DNA of 64,000 bases, taken from contig NZ_JAMQOP010000003.1 of the NCBI RefSeq assembly GCF_031624495.1, positions 186,001-250,000 of the forward strand, read 5' to 3'. Below, piece by piece: positions 16,349 to 25,095 of this stretch. This DNA comes from Halogeometricum sp. S1BR25-6. Its GTDB lineage: Archaea; Halobacteriota; Halobacteria; Halobacteriales; Haloferacaceae. The notes below the pieces were generated by a model. The model was not told where the DNA came from. It ran no database searches and saw nothing but the letters and a program-made list of their open reading frames with translations. The translations under genes and the position numbers were made by a program. The number at the start of each line of letters is the position of its first letter. Positions within the stretch are counted from its first letter, which is position 1.

Positions 16349-17779
16349 CTACTCCTCGCGGATTACGGCGATCCACCCGTCTTCGGACGGAGTTTCCAGT
16401 TCGATCTGATCGTGTTCGACAGTTGGGTTCGACGCTTTGGCCCATTCGGAGTGCTCGATGTCGAGCCACCGTATCGTAACCGACCCGGACGTGTCGGCCG
16501 CATCAAACGGCACGCGACCGCCGGACAGGAAGTACACGATGTACTCCCCAGCGTTTCTGTTGGCGGCACAGTACGCTTCATCGTCCTCTCGGGCACATTC
16601 AAGGTGCTCCGTCTCTCGCTCTCGAAGGAGGCTGTTGGACGGGGTCGCTTCCATCAGATCGGTCTCGCTGAGTAGCATTCGTACAGCCTCGAGCTGTCGC
16701 TGGACGATTGCTCGGAGTCCGAGCCCCCATCCGTCCTCACTCCGGTGGAATCTGGCGGTAGCACACCCGCCGATTATATTCCGCCAAAACCGAGCAATCG
16801 CTTCGTCTGTCGTCCCTGCGGCCCACTTCTGATGATCTCCTTGTTCCGCTTCGAGCCCGCCGTAAATCTTCTCGTTACTCAGTGGGCGAACCGCGTCGTG
16901 CGAGTAGAGTTCAGCCCGCCAAGATTGGATATTGTCCCAGTGCTGTTGCCCAACCGCTCCTTCGGCGTTCTGATTGTTCTGTGATATCTCGACGTGTGAA
17001 TAGCGGTCGGGATTCCCGAGCGCCCGTGACACCGACTCACCGGGATTTATTCGCATCGCGGTGACGGTGACGGGCGCATCGCGCACTCCGGTCGCGTGGT
17101 CGCCGGTGGATTCCTGCTCGCCGGCGTATGACCGGACGAACTCCAGCCAGTGACGTTCCCACGATGAGGCAGTCCGAGACTCGTTGTTGATGTTATATAT
17201 TACGTGGCCGTACGGACGCGTGAGATCGAGGATCGCTTCGATGAATTGCTCTTGATAGCTCAACAGGAGGTCGTTGCCTTCCGCGACGGAATCGTAGAAG
17301 ACAGAGACCTCTCCTTCTTCGGCATCGTACTCCTCGGGGAGACCGGATTCCTCCGGTGAATAGTTCACGTTGTTCTCGGGATTCCACGGTACGTCTGACC
17401 ATCGACCGTAGTGGTCGAACTGGTCCCAGAACGTAATCTGGACGATCAAATCGCGTTTCCGAGATTCTTCCAGGAAGGTGAAAAGTCGATCCTCGAACTC
17501 CTCGTTGAGTTCCTCGAGGTCGTACGTTCCATCCTCGACCGTTGCAAAAGGAGGCACGTTTCCTTCGTCACGGTAGGAGAGGACGTTCCGGAGAAAGTTG
17601 CCACCGGACGCTTCCAGTCGATCGAGTGCATCGGTCAGTTCAGCCTCGGTCCATTGAAACGGGTTATCTTCCTCGAACCCCCCAACGAGGAGTATCGGCT
17701 CTCCTCGGTACTCGAAATACCATGGATTCTCTTCGGAGACGGTGATCGGATCGCGGGACGGTGTCCTCTCGTTACTCAT
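16349..17779 (-). CDS. Glycoside-hydrolase-like TIM-barrel protein (DUF4038/apiosidase-like)
   Basis: 476 residues from ATG 17779; an upstream extension runs into the IS end and is not used. The layout resembles (beta/alpha)8 glycosidases of the DUF4038/cellulase-like group: an opening FEYRGEPILLVGG, a YNINNES strand end with E200 as candidate acid/base, PLSNEKIYGG with E303 as candidate nucleophile, and a C-terminal beta domain (GEYIVYFLSGG...VTIRWLDIEH). No signal peptide is present, so it should act inside the cell or be exported without a known signal. It lies between moxR and the IS element and has no counterpart in block 2, so it is probably a later insertion. The substrate is unknown. 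Confidence 0.7.
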   Translation of the reverse strand: MSNERTPSRDPITVSEENPWYFEYRGEPILLVGGFEEDNPFQWTEAELTDALDRLEASGGNFLRNVLSYRDEGNVPPFATVEDGTYDLEELNEEFEDRLFTFLEESRKRDLIVQITFWDQFDHYGRWSDVPWNPENNVNYSPEESGLPEEYDAEEGEVSVFYDSVAEGNDLLLSYQEQFIEAILDLTRPYGHVIYNINNESRTASSWERHWLEFVRSYAGEQESTGDHATGVRDAPVTVTAMRINPGESVSRALGNPDRYSHVEISQNNQNAEGAVGQQHWDNIQSWRAELYSHDAVRPLSNEKIYGGLEAEQGDHQKWAAGTTDEAIARFWRNIIGGCATARFHRSEDGWGLGLRAIVQRQLEAVRMLLSETDLMEATPSNSLLRERETEHLECAREDDEAYCAANRNAGEYIVYFLSGGRVPFDAADTSGSVTIRWLDIEHSEWAKASNPTVEHDQIELETPSEDGWIAVIREE

Positions 17780-17824
17780 AGCTGTGGTCACCACGATCAC
17801 GGTCATAAATCCGTGCTGACTTCT

Positions 17825-17844
17825 CCCACGACTAAAGTCGTGGG
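17825..17844. repeat. IS right-end hairpin
   Basis: A perfect 9-base inverted repeat around AA that contains the tnpB stop codon. In IS605-type elements the guide RNA of TnpB is made from this end, so a reRNA/omegaRNA may cover roughly this region. Confidence 0.75.
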
Positions 17845-19031
17845 GTTCCCTCACTGAGGGTTAGGCCCACGGAATCTTGGGAGTTCTCAGGTTCAACGAC
17901 GACCTGAGTTTCGGGCCGAGCCAGTACGGCCCCCGTGTCGGACAGCGGTTTCGAGAACTTGCCCAACACTCGCTTGCCGATGTTCGTCGCGCCGTTTTTG
18001 TCCGCGTTGTCGTCCAAGCCACAGTGCGGACACCGGAACCTACCCTGCGTGTTCCGCACACCCATCTCGGCGCACCGATTGCACGCCTGAGACGTGTACG
18101 CTTCGTCCACCAGCACCACCTCGATACCTTCGCAGTGGGCCTTGTATTCGGTGTACGACAGGAGTTTGGCGAACGGCATCTTGTGGAGTTTGTCGTTGAA
18201 GTGCCGTCCCTTGTCGTTACCTTCTCGGATACCCCCGAGGTCGCCCACGGCGATGACCGCGTTCCGGGCCACGGCGTCGTCCACGATGGACCGAGAAATC
18301 TTGTGGAGACGGTCGTCCACCTTTCGAGACTCGGCGTTTCCGAGCCGGTGGAGTACCTGTTTCCCCTGTCGTACCTTCGCCTTGCCGATGGACTTTCGGA
18401 GTTGCTTGTAGTGTTCGCGGATTCGGCGCACGTTCTCGCCGTAAAAGGTCGTCTCGCGGGTGGACAACGCCACAGACGTTGCTATCCACCTCGCTCCAAG
18501 GTCGATGGCGAGAACATCGTCGTACGTCTCTCGCACTTCGTATCGCTTCTTCACGACGAGGTGGACGTACCACTCGCCGTCACGTCGGACGAGTTCGGAG
18601 TCCCGAATCTTTCCCCCTCGGACGAGCGGTTCGTCTTTCTCAGGGACGGTCGCAGGACACCAAATCGAGTTCCCACGACCGCGTTCGGGGTCGTAGACGG
18701 GTATCTTGACCCACCACGACGACAGTACCGTGTCCTCGTCATACTCGACGCCGAGTACGTCGTTGCGAAGGACGACGGGCTGTTCGGTGTCTCGGCGCGA
18801 GTTCTTCTGTTTCCGCACCTTCGACGCCTGTTGTTTCGTCGCGGAGTAGAGGTCGACGTCGTCCTCAGAACGCTTCGCGTTCTGATCGGCTGCACGAGAA
18901 CTATCGTTCTCGTGAACGTCGCCTTGTACGGCGGTCTGAAAAGCGTCGTACTCCCGAGCGAGAAGTCCCGCTTTTCTCTCGGTCAGAGAGTGGAGTTTGA
19001 CCCGTACCGTGGTGGCGACTTCGCGCTGCAC
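17832..19031 (-). CDS. tnpB: TnpB RNA-guided nuclease of the IS200/IS605 element
   Basis: 399 residues from GTG 19031, one base after the tnpA stop (TAG, C, GTG), so coupled. C-terminal RuvC-like nuclease: first Asp D177 (AIDLGARW), zinc finger C317, C320, C334, C337 and third acid near D344 (NADKNGATNI). At the second catalytic position, where many TnpB proteins have Glu (EDL), this one reads VGDL (G263, D264). TnpB enzymes cut DNA near the element's target motif using an RNA from the right end. The gene looks intact in length; activity depends on whether D264 can replace Glu. Confidence 0.92.
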   Translation of the reverse strand: MQREVATTVRVKLHSLTERKAGLLAREYDAFQTAVQGDVHENDSSRAADQNAKRSEDDVDLYSATKQQASKVRKQKNSRRDTEQPVVLRNDVLGVEYDEDTVLSSWWVKIPVYDPERGRGNSIWCPATVPEKDEPLVRGGKIRDSELVRRDGEWYVHLVVKKRYEVRETYDDVLAIDLGARWIATSVALSTRETTFYGENVRRIREHYKQLRKSIGKAKVRQGKQVLHRLGNAESRKVDDRLHKISRSIVDDAVARNAVIAVGDLGGIREGNDKGRHFNDKLHKMPFAKLLSYTEYKAHCEGIEVVLVDEAYTSQACNRCAEMGVRNTQGRFRCPHCGLDDNADKNGATNIGKRVLGKFSKPLSDTGAVLARPETQVVVEPENSQDSVGLTLSEGTPRL

Positions 19032-19032
19032 G

Positions 19033-19422
19033 CTACTCACCCGCCTGCGCTTCGATGTATTCTTTGATGGTCTTGCTCGACACCTCTCCCGCGGAGGAGA
19101 CGAAGTACGAGCGCGTCCACATCGATGGGAGTCCAAAGTCGAACTCGTCGCGCAGGTGGCGAGAGGAGTAGCCCTTAACCTGTTGCATTATCTTGTTCGG
19201 GGCGAGCGTCGGGTCGCCCGTGATGAACAAATGTACGTGGTCAGGCTGGATTGCCAGCCGGAGGATTTCAAGGCCGAGTTCGTCCGCCTTCTCGGAGACG
19301 AGTTCTTCGAGACGGTCGGCAACCTCGCCTTCCAGCACCGACTTCCGGTACTTCGGGCACCAAATGAAGTGGTAGTGGAGATTGTGTACCGACGTTCTTT
19401 CTCGGCTGTACCCCCGTGGCAT
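19033..19422 (-). CDS. tnpA: IS200-type Y1 (HUH) transposase TnpA
   Basis: 129 residues, the normal family length. HUH motif H62-V-H64 in QPDHVHLF, catalytic Tyr122 in TIKEYIEAQ and the opening HNLHYHFIWCPKYRK typical of this family. It excises and inserts single-stranded DNA using the terminal hairpins. All key residues are present and tnpB is coupled behind it, so the element may still be mobile. Confidence 0.95.
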   Translation of the reverse strand: MPRGYSRERTSVHNLHYHFIWCPKYRKSVLEGEVADRLEELVSEKADELGLEILRLAIQPDHVHLFITGDPTLAPNKIMQQVKGYSSRHLRDEFDFGLPSMWTRSYFVSSAGEVSSKTIKEYIEAQAGE

Positions 19423-19519
19423 GGTCTTAGATAGAATCCACCCAACTATTGATGTTACGCTTTCATCAACCCTAAGCCGTGGTGGGACGGAGGGACTGTT
19501 GATCTGTTGTTGGATTCAT

Positions 19520-19539
19520 CCCACGGCTAAAGCCGTGGG
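19520..19539. repeat. IS left-end hairpin
   Basis: A perfect 9-base inverted repeat around AA, 98 bases upstream of the tnpA start. It differs from the right-end hairpin by a G/A change in each arm. Confidence 0.75.
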
Positions 19540-19660
19540 CTTTCTCCTCGAATTTTTGTAACGTATCGGATTGACAGTGCCGGAATATGTGCTCGTTGAG
19601 CGTCCGTCGATACCGGCCGCCAAACGAGGAGTTCAACAGTACCGTCTGAGGACCTCTCTC

Positions 19661-20590
19661 TTACTCGTCCGACCGGCGGAACCAGCTCGGTCTGCCCTCC
19701 CGCGCCAACACGCCGGCGAGGAGGAATCCGACCAGTCCGACGCCGACCTGCACGAGCGGCGACCCGCGCAGGAGGATGAGCGCCGACCGAATCGGCGGCT
19801 GGGAGTCCGCGTGCGAGTAGTCCAAGACGACGGTGTCGTACCCGCTCACCACCTGCTCGGTGAACGCGCGGTTGTCCGCGCGCTCCTGCATCGCGTTGAT
19901 GAAGATACTCGGGTCGCTGACGGCGAGCACACGTCCCTCACCGATATCCTCCGAAACGACGACGGGATAGGACCGGAAGGGTTCGTCGTCGTCCGGTTGG
20001 CCGTTGTCGTTGACGTCGAGATAGGAGTACTCCGAGGTGGCGACGAGCGTCGTCGCGTTCGACTCGTTCGGTACCTCGACGACGGTGCCGTGATTGAGCA
20101 TCACCGACCCGACGCCCGTCGTCGAGAAGCGCTCGGAGACGTTCGTCGCCGTCGGCATCGCCGTCGTCGGACCGTGATAGCGCATATCACGCACTAGCCG
20201 CCCGTCGAAGCGCGCGTCGGCGCCGAGGGCGGAGAGCAGTTCGTCGCCCTGCGGTTCGAAGTCTTCCGCGACGACGAGCGTCCCACCCGCCTGGACGAAC
20301 TGCCGCATGCGAGCGAGTTCGGCGCTCGTATAGGATTCGCTCGGCGCGATGACGAACGCCACCGTCCCGTTCGGGTCGTACTCGGAGTACGCCGTCGTCT
20401 CGAGGATAATCGTGGGTTCCGCATCGGTCGTCTCGGCCGCCGACCGGATCGACGAGGAGCCGTCCCACTGTGCGTTGAACGCTCCGAACGCCGCGGAGGA
20501 CGTCGCGCCGGCGACGACCAGCGTCAGCATGCAGACGGCGACGAGGGCGACCAACAGCGCTCGCGGCGAGAGGAGGTCGTCGAGTCGCAC
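19661..20590 (-). CDS. DUF4350 membrane protein (block 1)
   Basis: 309 residues from GTG 20590. One N-terminal membrane segment (about 12-34), an extracytoplasmic Rossmann-like domain with the DUF4350 marks VQAGGTLVVAEDF and GEGRVLAVSDPSIFINAM, and a C-terminal membrane segment (about 280-298). It begins one base after the stop of the small membrane gene (TGA, C, GTG). In block 2 the same family lies directly upstream of moxR, so this gene was probably once in operon with moxR 15037-16005. The molecular function is unknown. Confidence 0.87.
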   Translation of the reverse strand: MRLDDLLSPRALLVALVAVCMLTLVVAGATSSAAFGAFNAQWDGSSSIRSAAETTDAEPTIILETTAYSEYDPNGTVAFVIAPSESYTSAELARMRQFVQAGGTLVVAEDFEPQGDELLSALGADARFDGRLVRDMRYHGPTTAMPTATNVSERFSTTGVGSVMLNHGTVVEVPNESNATTLVATSEYSYLDVNDNGQPDDDEPFRSYPVVVSEDIGEGRVLAVSDPSIFINAMQERADNRAFTEQVVSGYDTVVLDYSHADSQPPIRSALILLRGSPLVQVGVGLVGFLLAGVLAREGRPSWFRRSDE

Positions 20591-20591
20591 G

Positions 20592-20867
20592 TCAGAACAC
20601 CCCCGGCGGCAGAATTTCGAGGATGCGCTGTACGACGATGTACGCGAACCCGATCAAGCCGATGAGGATCAGCCACTTGAGCCGACGACGCCACCGCGGA
20701 CTCACGCCGAAGGGTGCGGTGAGTTCGACGACGACCAGAAAGCCGATGAGCGAGACGACGAACAGCAGTTCGAGAGAGAAGGCGCCGAGCACCGTCAACA
20801 GGAGGAACGCCGCCAACATCCACGCGAGGTGGGCGTGCACAAACCGTTCTCGCCGAGTCGAGACCAT
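20592..20867 (-). CDS. Small membrane protein, three-helix type (copy 1)
   Basis: 91 residues, about three hydrophobic segments. It opens with TRRERFVHAHLAWMLA and has a central PRWRRRLKWLILIGLIGFAY. A paralogue of 90 residues lies at 30714-30986 (TRRQRFVNGQIAVMLA, PRWRSRLKWPIVLGLAIFAY). It is coupled to the DUF4350 gene. I do not know a function. The two copies sit beside different partners (DUF4350 here, DUF1616 there). Confidence 0.8.
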   Translation of the reverse strand: MVSTRRERFVHAHLAWMLAAFLLLTVLGAFSLELLFVVSLIGFLVVVELTAPFGVSPRWRRRLKWLILIGLIGFAYIVVQRILEILPPGVF

Positions 20868-21691
20868 CTACCTGTACCTACGCGGCCGGCTATACGTAGC
20901 TTTCGGGGACGGCTTCGACAGTTGAACTAGCCTTCCGAATATTCTATCTGATAACCACAGTTCCCCATGAAAAGATGCAATCTGTGCCGCTGTACACTTC
21001 TCAAGCATCCTAAAATTTGTAAACATTTTAATCTCTTATAGCCCATATCCAATTAGAAGGAAAGTAAAATCGCTGTAAGAAAATAACTTGTGGACTCTCC
21101 TGGATTTTTGATTGGCATATCATCGCAGCGTGCGAGAGAGTGCTGCTGCTAAGGACACCCCGAATATCAAAATAGATAGTTAAATCTACGGAAGATCTCG
21201 TAGAGAGGCTACGGTGCGGCGTGAAGAGCGACAGTCAACGTAGCCCAAGCCAGTACGGCGGTCTCATCGAATAGTTCGGGCCTTCCTCTCGGGGTGGTTT
21301 TCCTCCCCGACTTCCATGCGGGTCCGCGTGGACCAGCACCGCAATTTCGGCAGAACGCCCACCCGACAAAATCACGAAAATGATTACGAACATAAAACTG
21401 TAATGTCAGTCTCGGTACGCAGAAACCTCACAGCGTTAGTTACTGACAGAGAATAGCCGTGTTCGTACTATCTCTCGCTTCCGTTCCTATCCTGATTATC
21501 GATGTCCGTCGGGTACCGTGTACGACTCTATCGAGTCCTCTCTTTACACTTACCTCACCGTAAGCCACCACGAAGCAGTTCTGACCGACAGCGAGGGGAA
21601 CACCCGTAACTCGCGCACTCCGAATGGCCTGCAGTCAACCCGAATCGTCGGCGAGAGAGACGCCTGTCGGCCTGAAAGCCACAGTCCGCTC
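20868..21691. other. Long AT-rich intergenic region, no gene seen
   Basis: 824 bases that are clearly AT-richer than the neighbouring genes up to about 21480. I find no open frame with coding character and no tRNA-like fold. It may hold remnants of lost genes, and it separates block 1 from the glycan genes. Confidence 0.5.
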
Positions 21692-22597
21692 TCAGTCGCG
21701 CGCGGGCGTCTGGTTCTCGGGCGTGGATACGTGTCCGTCTCGCAACTGCTCGTGTACGCCGTCGAGCGTACCGAACGAGTAGCCCGCCTGATCGAATTTC
21801 TCGATGAACCGCCGAAGGAGACTGAATCCGTGGTCGTTCCGACTGTAGAGCAGTCGGTACACACTCGGGAGGCGAGCGGACGACGGCGGCGTGTACAGGT
21901 CGTGCATGTGGATGTTGAAGACGACCGACCGGGGGGGCGACTCGAGTAATCGGTTGACGTACGGCCGGCCGAAGATACGCGCATAGGAGAGACCGATCGG
22001 AAGAGGCGCGTAGGGAGAGAGAACCGAGAACGGGAGTTCGAAGAGGTCGAACCGTTCGAGGTACGTCGGCGACGTCGACGCGTCGGTGTTGTTGAAGTGG
22101 CCGGGTCGCCAGGTCGGGAAGACGCTGGAGTCGAACTGGTAGCCGGCCGATGCCAGTAGTTCGTAGTCCTCGTCCCGAACGTTTCCGTTCGGGAAGCGGT
22201 ATCCCGTCGGCCGTCGGCCGAAGAACTCGGTGTAGCGGTCCGTACTCGTCTCGATCTCCTCGCGGATCGACGTCTGGTCGCGCGGGCGATGCGTATGTGA
22301 GTGCGGATGAAACGTGACGGGCACATCGGACTCGCGCAGGGCCTCGACCGCTTCCGGGCGGACCTCGGTCAGTTCGGTTTGGACGAAGCAGGTGAGCGGC
22401 GTCGACGTCGACTCAAGCAACGAGACGAGTCGGTCGATCTTGGAGACCGCTTGGTAGCTGTTCGTCTCGAGTGCGGTCCCGAAATCACACTCGAAGTCGA
22501 GCGTGAGATACACCTGCTCTGCGTGCGGCCACTCGATCGGTCGGTCAACACGAGGGCCGCGTGTGGCCTCCGCGGCGCGCCGTCTCCGATCACTCAT
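21692..22597 (-). CDS. Polysaccharide deacetylase (NodB-like)
   Basis: 301 residues. Metal-binding parts of carbohydrate esterase family 4 are visible: D34/D38 (LDFECDFG) and HxxxH at H99-H103 (HPHSHTH), with later GYRFPNGN and HMHDLY motifs. It removes N- or O-acetyl groups from a sugar chain. No signal peptide is seen, so it may act on lipid-linked intermediates in the cytoplasm. It sits 66 bases downstream of a glycosyltransferase on the same strand, probably in one unit. Confidence 0.85.
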   Translation of the reverse strand: MSDRRRRAAEATRGPRVDRPIEWPHAEQVYLTLDFECDFGTALETNSYQAVSKIDRLVSLLESTSTPLTCFVQTELTEVRPEAVEALRESDVPVTFHPHSHTHRPRDQTSIREEIETSTDRYTEFFGRRPTGYRFPNGNVRDEDYELLASAGYQFDSSVFPTWRPGHFNNTDASTSPTYLERFDLFELPFSVLSPYAPLPIGLSYARIFGRPYVNRLLESPPRSVVFNIHMHDLYTPPSSARLPSVYRLLYSRNDHGFSLLRRFIEKFDQAGYSFGTLDGVHEQLRDGHVSTPENQTPARD

Positions 22598-22663
22598 CGT
22601 GCGCTCGCGACTCGGAGTCGGTGAAGTGATTCGCCGTTCGCTGTCGGAGGATGCTCGTAGCAG

Positions 22664-23980
22664 TCATGGGTAGTGTGTCTTCAGCGAGTGGAGGATGATC
22701 GCGGTGAAACATATGAACAACCCGGCGAGCGTGCTGAACGACGCGACGGTGGCTAACTCGAGGGGGAAATCGCTCGTCTGTAAGTACTTCGAGACCGTCC
22801 AGTATCCGAGACTGATTCCCAAGAACGCGATGCCGAAGCCGGGGATGCCGAGCACCGAGAGGGGTCGCTCCCGTTCGACGGTACGGATGATGTTGCTCAC
22901 GAGGACGGCGCCGTGTTTTATCGGGTTGTGCGTGCTCGCGTTTTCGATATCGTATCGAACCGTCGTTCCGACCTCCTCGATATCGTAATCGCGGTGGTGG
23001 GCGTGGTGAAGGATATCCGTGCTGGCGCTCATGTGCTCGCCCAGACCGTCGTCGTTCGCGAGCGACTTGATCGCCGTCTCGTCGTACGCTCGAAACCCGT
23101 TTTGCGTATCGCGGACCCAAGCGCGCGAACGAACGACCCCCATGCTGAGGTTGGTGAGGACGTTGACGATAGTGAGACCGAACCGCCGATACAGCGGTAC
23201 CTCGCTTTCCGCCCCCTCGCCGAACCGATCTCCGACCACGAGTTCAGCCCCGGTCTGCCGTTGGCGTTCGACGAGTTTCGGGATATCGGCCGCGTCGTGC
23301 TGGCCGTCGCCGTCCAAGATGATGAGATGGTCTGCACCCCGCCGCTCGGCTTCCTTGAAAATCGTCTGCAGCGCCCCGCCGTACCCTCGGTTTTGCTCGT
23401 GTTCGACGACGACTGCCCCCGCACGCCGAGCGATCGCCGCCGTATCGTCCGTGCTCCCGTCGTCGACGACGAGCGTCATATCGGCGTATCGTCCCGCTTC
23501 CGTGACGACGTCACCTATCCGACTTCCTTCGTTGTACGCCGGGATGCTCGCGAGGACCTCACACTGCTGGCGTTCGAGCGAGTGGCTCTGCGACTCGATC
23601 GCGTAGAACTCCTCTCCGTTCGTTCGCTCGGACTGCTGAATGGCGTCGTAATCGACGTACTCCTCGCAGTCCTCGTGCAGCACGATCCCGGGAAAGCCGA
23701 GTTCGCGGGCCGCCTCGGTGAGGTGATACTCGTCGAGACCCTCCGTGAACTCGGTGTTGGGAGCGGGCACGACGACCGCAGACGCCTCTCTGGCGAGCTC
23801 GACCGCCCGGGATTCGGTTCCCTTCCGGTAGCTGACGAGCACCGAGTAGCCCCGCCGATTCGCGCGGAGCAGGATGCGCGCGATGGCGTCCTCGTTGTCT
23901 GCTGTCGCGACCACGCCGATAGCGGGGTTCTCCCGGTTCAGGACCTCAACTTCAGCTTCTACGCGCGCATTCGATTCCAT
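22664..23980 (-). CDS. Family 2 glycosyltransferase with extra N-terminal domain
   Basis: 438 residues. Residues 1-130 form a separate alpha/beta domain (NPAIGVVATADNE... LVSYRKG) not normally found in such enzymes. The GT-A domain starts near 142 (VLASIPAYNEGSRIGDVV) with DDGSTDDT and the metal site D223-G-D225 (ILDGDGQHD). Two C-terminal membrane segments (about 365-390 and 400-425) anchor it. The type resembles polyprenol-phosphate mannose/glucose synthases. It is probably cotranscribed with the deacetylase and with the epimerase upstream, 107 bases away. Confidence 0.88.
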   Translation of the reverse strand: MESNARVEAEVEVLNRENPAIGVVATADNEDAIARILLRANRRGYSVLVSYRKGTESRAVELAREASAVVVPAPNTEFTEGLDEYHLTEAARELGFPGIVLHEDCEEYVDYDAIQQSERTNGEEFYAIESQSHSLERQQCEVLASIPAYNEGSRIGDVVTEAGRYADMTLVVDDGSTDDTAAIARRAGAVVVEHEQNRGYGGALQTIFKEAERRGADHLIILDGDGQHDAADIPKLVERQRQTGAELVVGDRFGEGAESEVPLYRRFGLTIVNVLTNLSMGVVRSRAWVRDTQNGFRAYDETAIKSLANDDGLGEHMSASTDILHHAHHRDYDIEEVGTTVRYDIENASTHNPIKHGAVLVSNIIRTVERERPLSVLGIPGFGIAFLGISLGYWTVSKYLQTSDFPLELATVASFSTLAGLFICFTAIILHSLKTHYP

Positions 23981-24087
23981 GTTCCGCCTCCCCCGGTGTC
24001 TCTCTCGTTAGGTTCTCCCATTGATCCGTCGCGGCTCGGGTCGGGACGGGACGCCCGTACCGAGTTATCGCGGGTTCGGACGGCATC

Positions 24088-25095
24088 TCAGATCATCTGC
24101 TCCTTCCACGTGTCCGGCGTGTCTTCGGTGACGATTTCCAAGTCGAGGTGGTACTCGAACTCTTTCGGACCCTCCGCTCGAATCCACTCGATCATCTCTT
24201 CGAGGCCGTCGCGAAGCGTATAGCGCGATTCGTATCCGAGCAGGTCGCGAGCCTTGTCCGCCGAGCAGTTCGCCAACTCGACCTCTTGGGGGCGTTCCGG
24301 CACGTAGATCGGATCCAAGTCGAAGTCGATGATGTCGGCGATAACCTCGGCCAGCGTGTTTATCGTGATGAACTCGTCGTCCGGGCCGATGTTGATAGTC
24401 TCGCCGACGACGTTGTCCTCGTGAGCGAGTCGCTTCAGCGGACGGACGTCGTCCTGGATGAACGTGAAACAACGCTTCTGCTCGCCGTCACCGTAGATGA
24501 TCGGCTGTTGCCCCCGGAGCATCCGGTTGATGAAGATAGCCGCCACGTTTCGGAACGGGTCGTCGTACTTCTGTCTCGGCCCGATGATGTTGTGCGGAAC
24601 CGCGACGACGTAATCGAAGCCGTGGACATCGGCCAGCAGTTCGGTCAGGTCCTCAGCCGCGACTTTGCTCACGGCGTAGGGGTCCTGCGGCCGGGGTTCC
24701 ATGTCTTCGGTGAACGGCGTTTCGTTCTCTCCGTACCGGGACATGCTCGAGCAGTAGACGAACCGGTTGATGCCGCAGTCGGCTGCCGCGGCGAGCGTGC
24801 CCGACGTCGCTTGGTAGAGGTGGTCGTTGATCAGCGCCGGTGAGAAGACGCTCAGTCCCTCGTGCGCGAGGGCGGCGGTGTGATAGACGATGTCTGCGTC
24901 GCCCATCGCCTCCTTCATGGCGTCCACGTCTTGGCACTCGATCCGGTGGAACTCGGCTTCGGAGGGCACGTTGCTCTCGTACCCGCCGATCAGATTGTCG
25001 TTACCGGCTACTTCGTATCCCTCTTCGATGAACGCGTCGGCTAGATGGCTCCCCAGGAATCCCGCGATCCCCGTAATGAACACTCGCTCTTCCAT
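24088..25095 (-). CDS. NAD-dependent sugar-nucleotide epimerase/dehydratase
   Basis: 335 residues, extended short-chain dehydrogenase. The dinucleotide motif GxxGxxG is at 9-15 (GIAGFLG) and catalytic Y140-xxx-K144 (YAVSK). It converts a nucleotide-activated sugar (UDP-glucose 4-epimerase type is the nearest class; the exact substrate is not resolvable). It likely supplies a precursor for the neighbouring transferases. A minus-strand TATA-like GATTTAATAG at 25118-25127 supports the ATG at 25095. Confidence 0.92.
   Translation of the reverse strand: MEERVFITGIAGFLGSHLADAFIEEGYEVAGNDNLIGGYESNVPSEAEFHRIECQDVDAMKEAMGDADIVYHTAALAHEGLSVFSPALINDHLYQATSGTLAAAADCGINRFVYCSSMSRYGENETPFTEDMEPRPQDPYAVSKVAAEDLTELLADVHGFDYVVAVPHNIIGPRQKYDDPFRNVAAIFINRMLRGQQPIIYGDGEQKRCFTFIQDDVRPLKRLAHEDNVVGETINIGPDDEFITINTLAEVIADIIDFDLDPIYVPERPQEVELANCSADKARDLLGYESRYTLRDGLEEMIEWIRAEGPKEFEYHLDLEIVTEDTPDTWKEQMI

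Larger units (their letters stand above)
17815..19545 (-). mobile_element. IS200/IS605-family insertion sequence (tnpA + tnpB)
   Basis: The element is bounded by two subterminal palindromes: CCCACGGCT-AA-AGCCGTGGG at 19520-19539 (left end, upstream of tnpA) and CCCACGACT-AA-AGTCGTGGG at 17825-17844 (right end, over the tnpB stop). Such hairpins are the recognition structures for Y1 transposases, which move single strands and leave no target duplication. Exact tips cannot be set without an empty-site comparison. It sits between the DUF4350 and glycoside-hydrolase-like genes. Confidence 0.88.

Noticed and set aside
17780..17854. N-terminal extension of the glycosidase-like protein by 25 residues.
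   Set aside because: The extension is read from the IS right-end hairpin and flank; the ATG at 17779 is the natural start.
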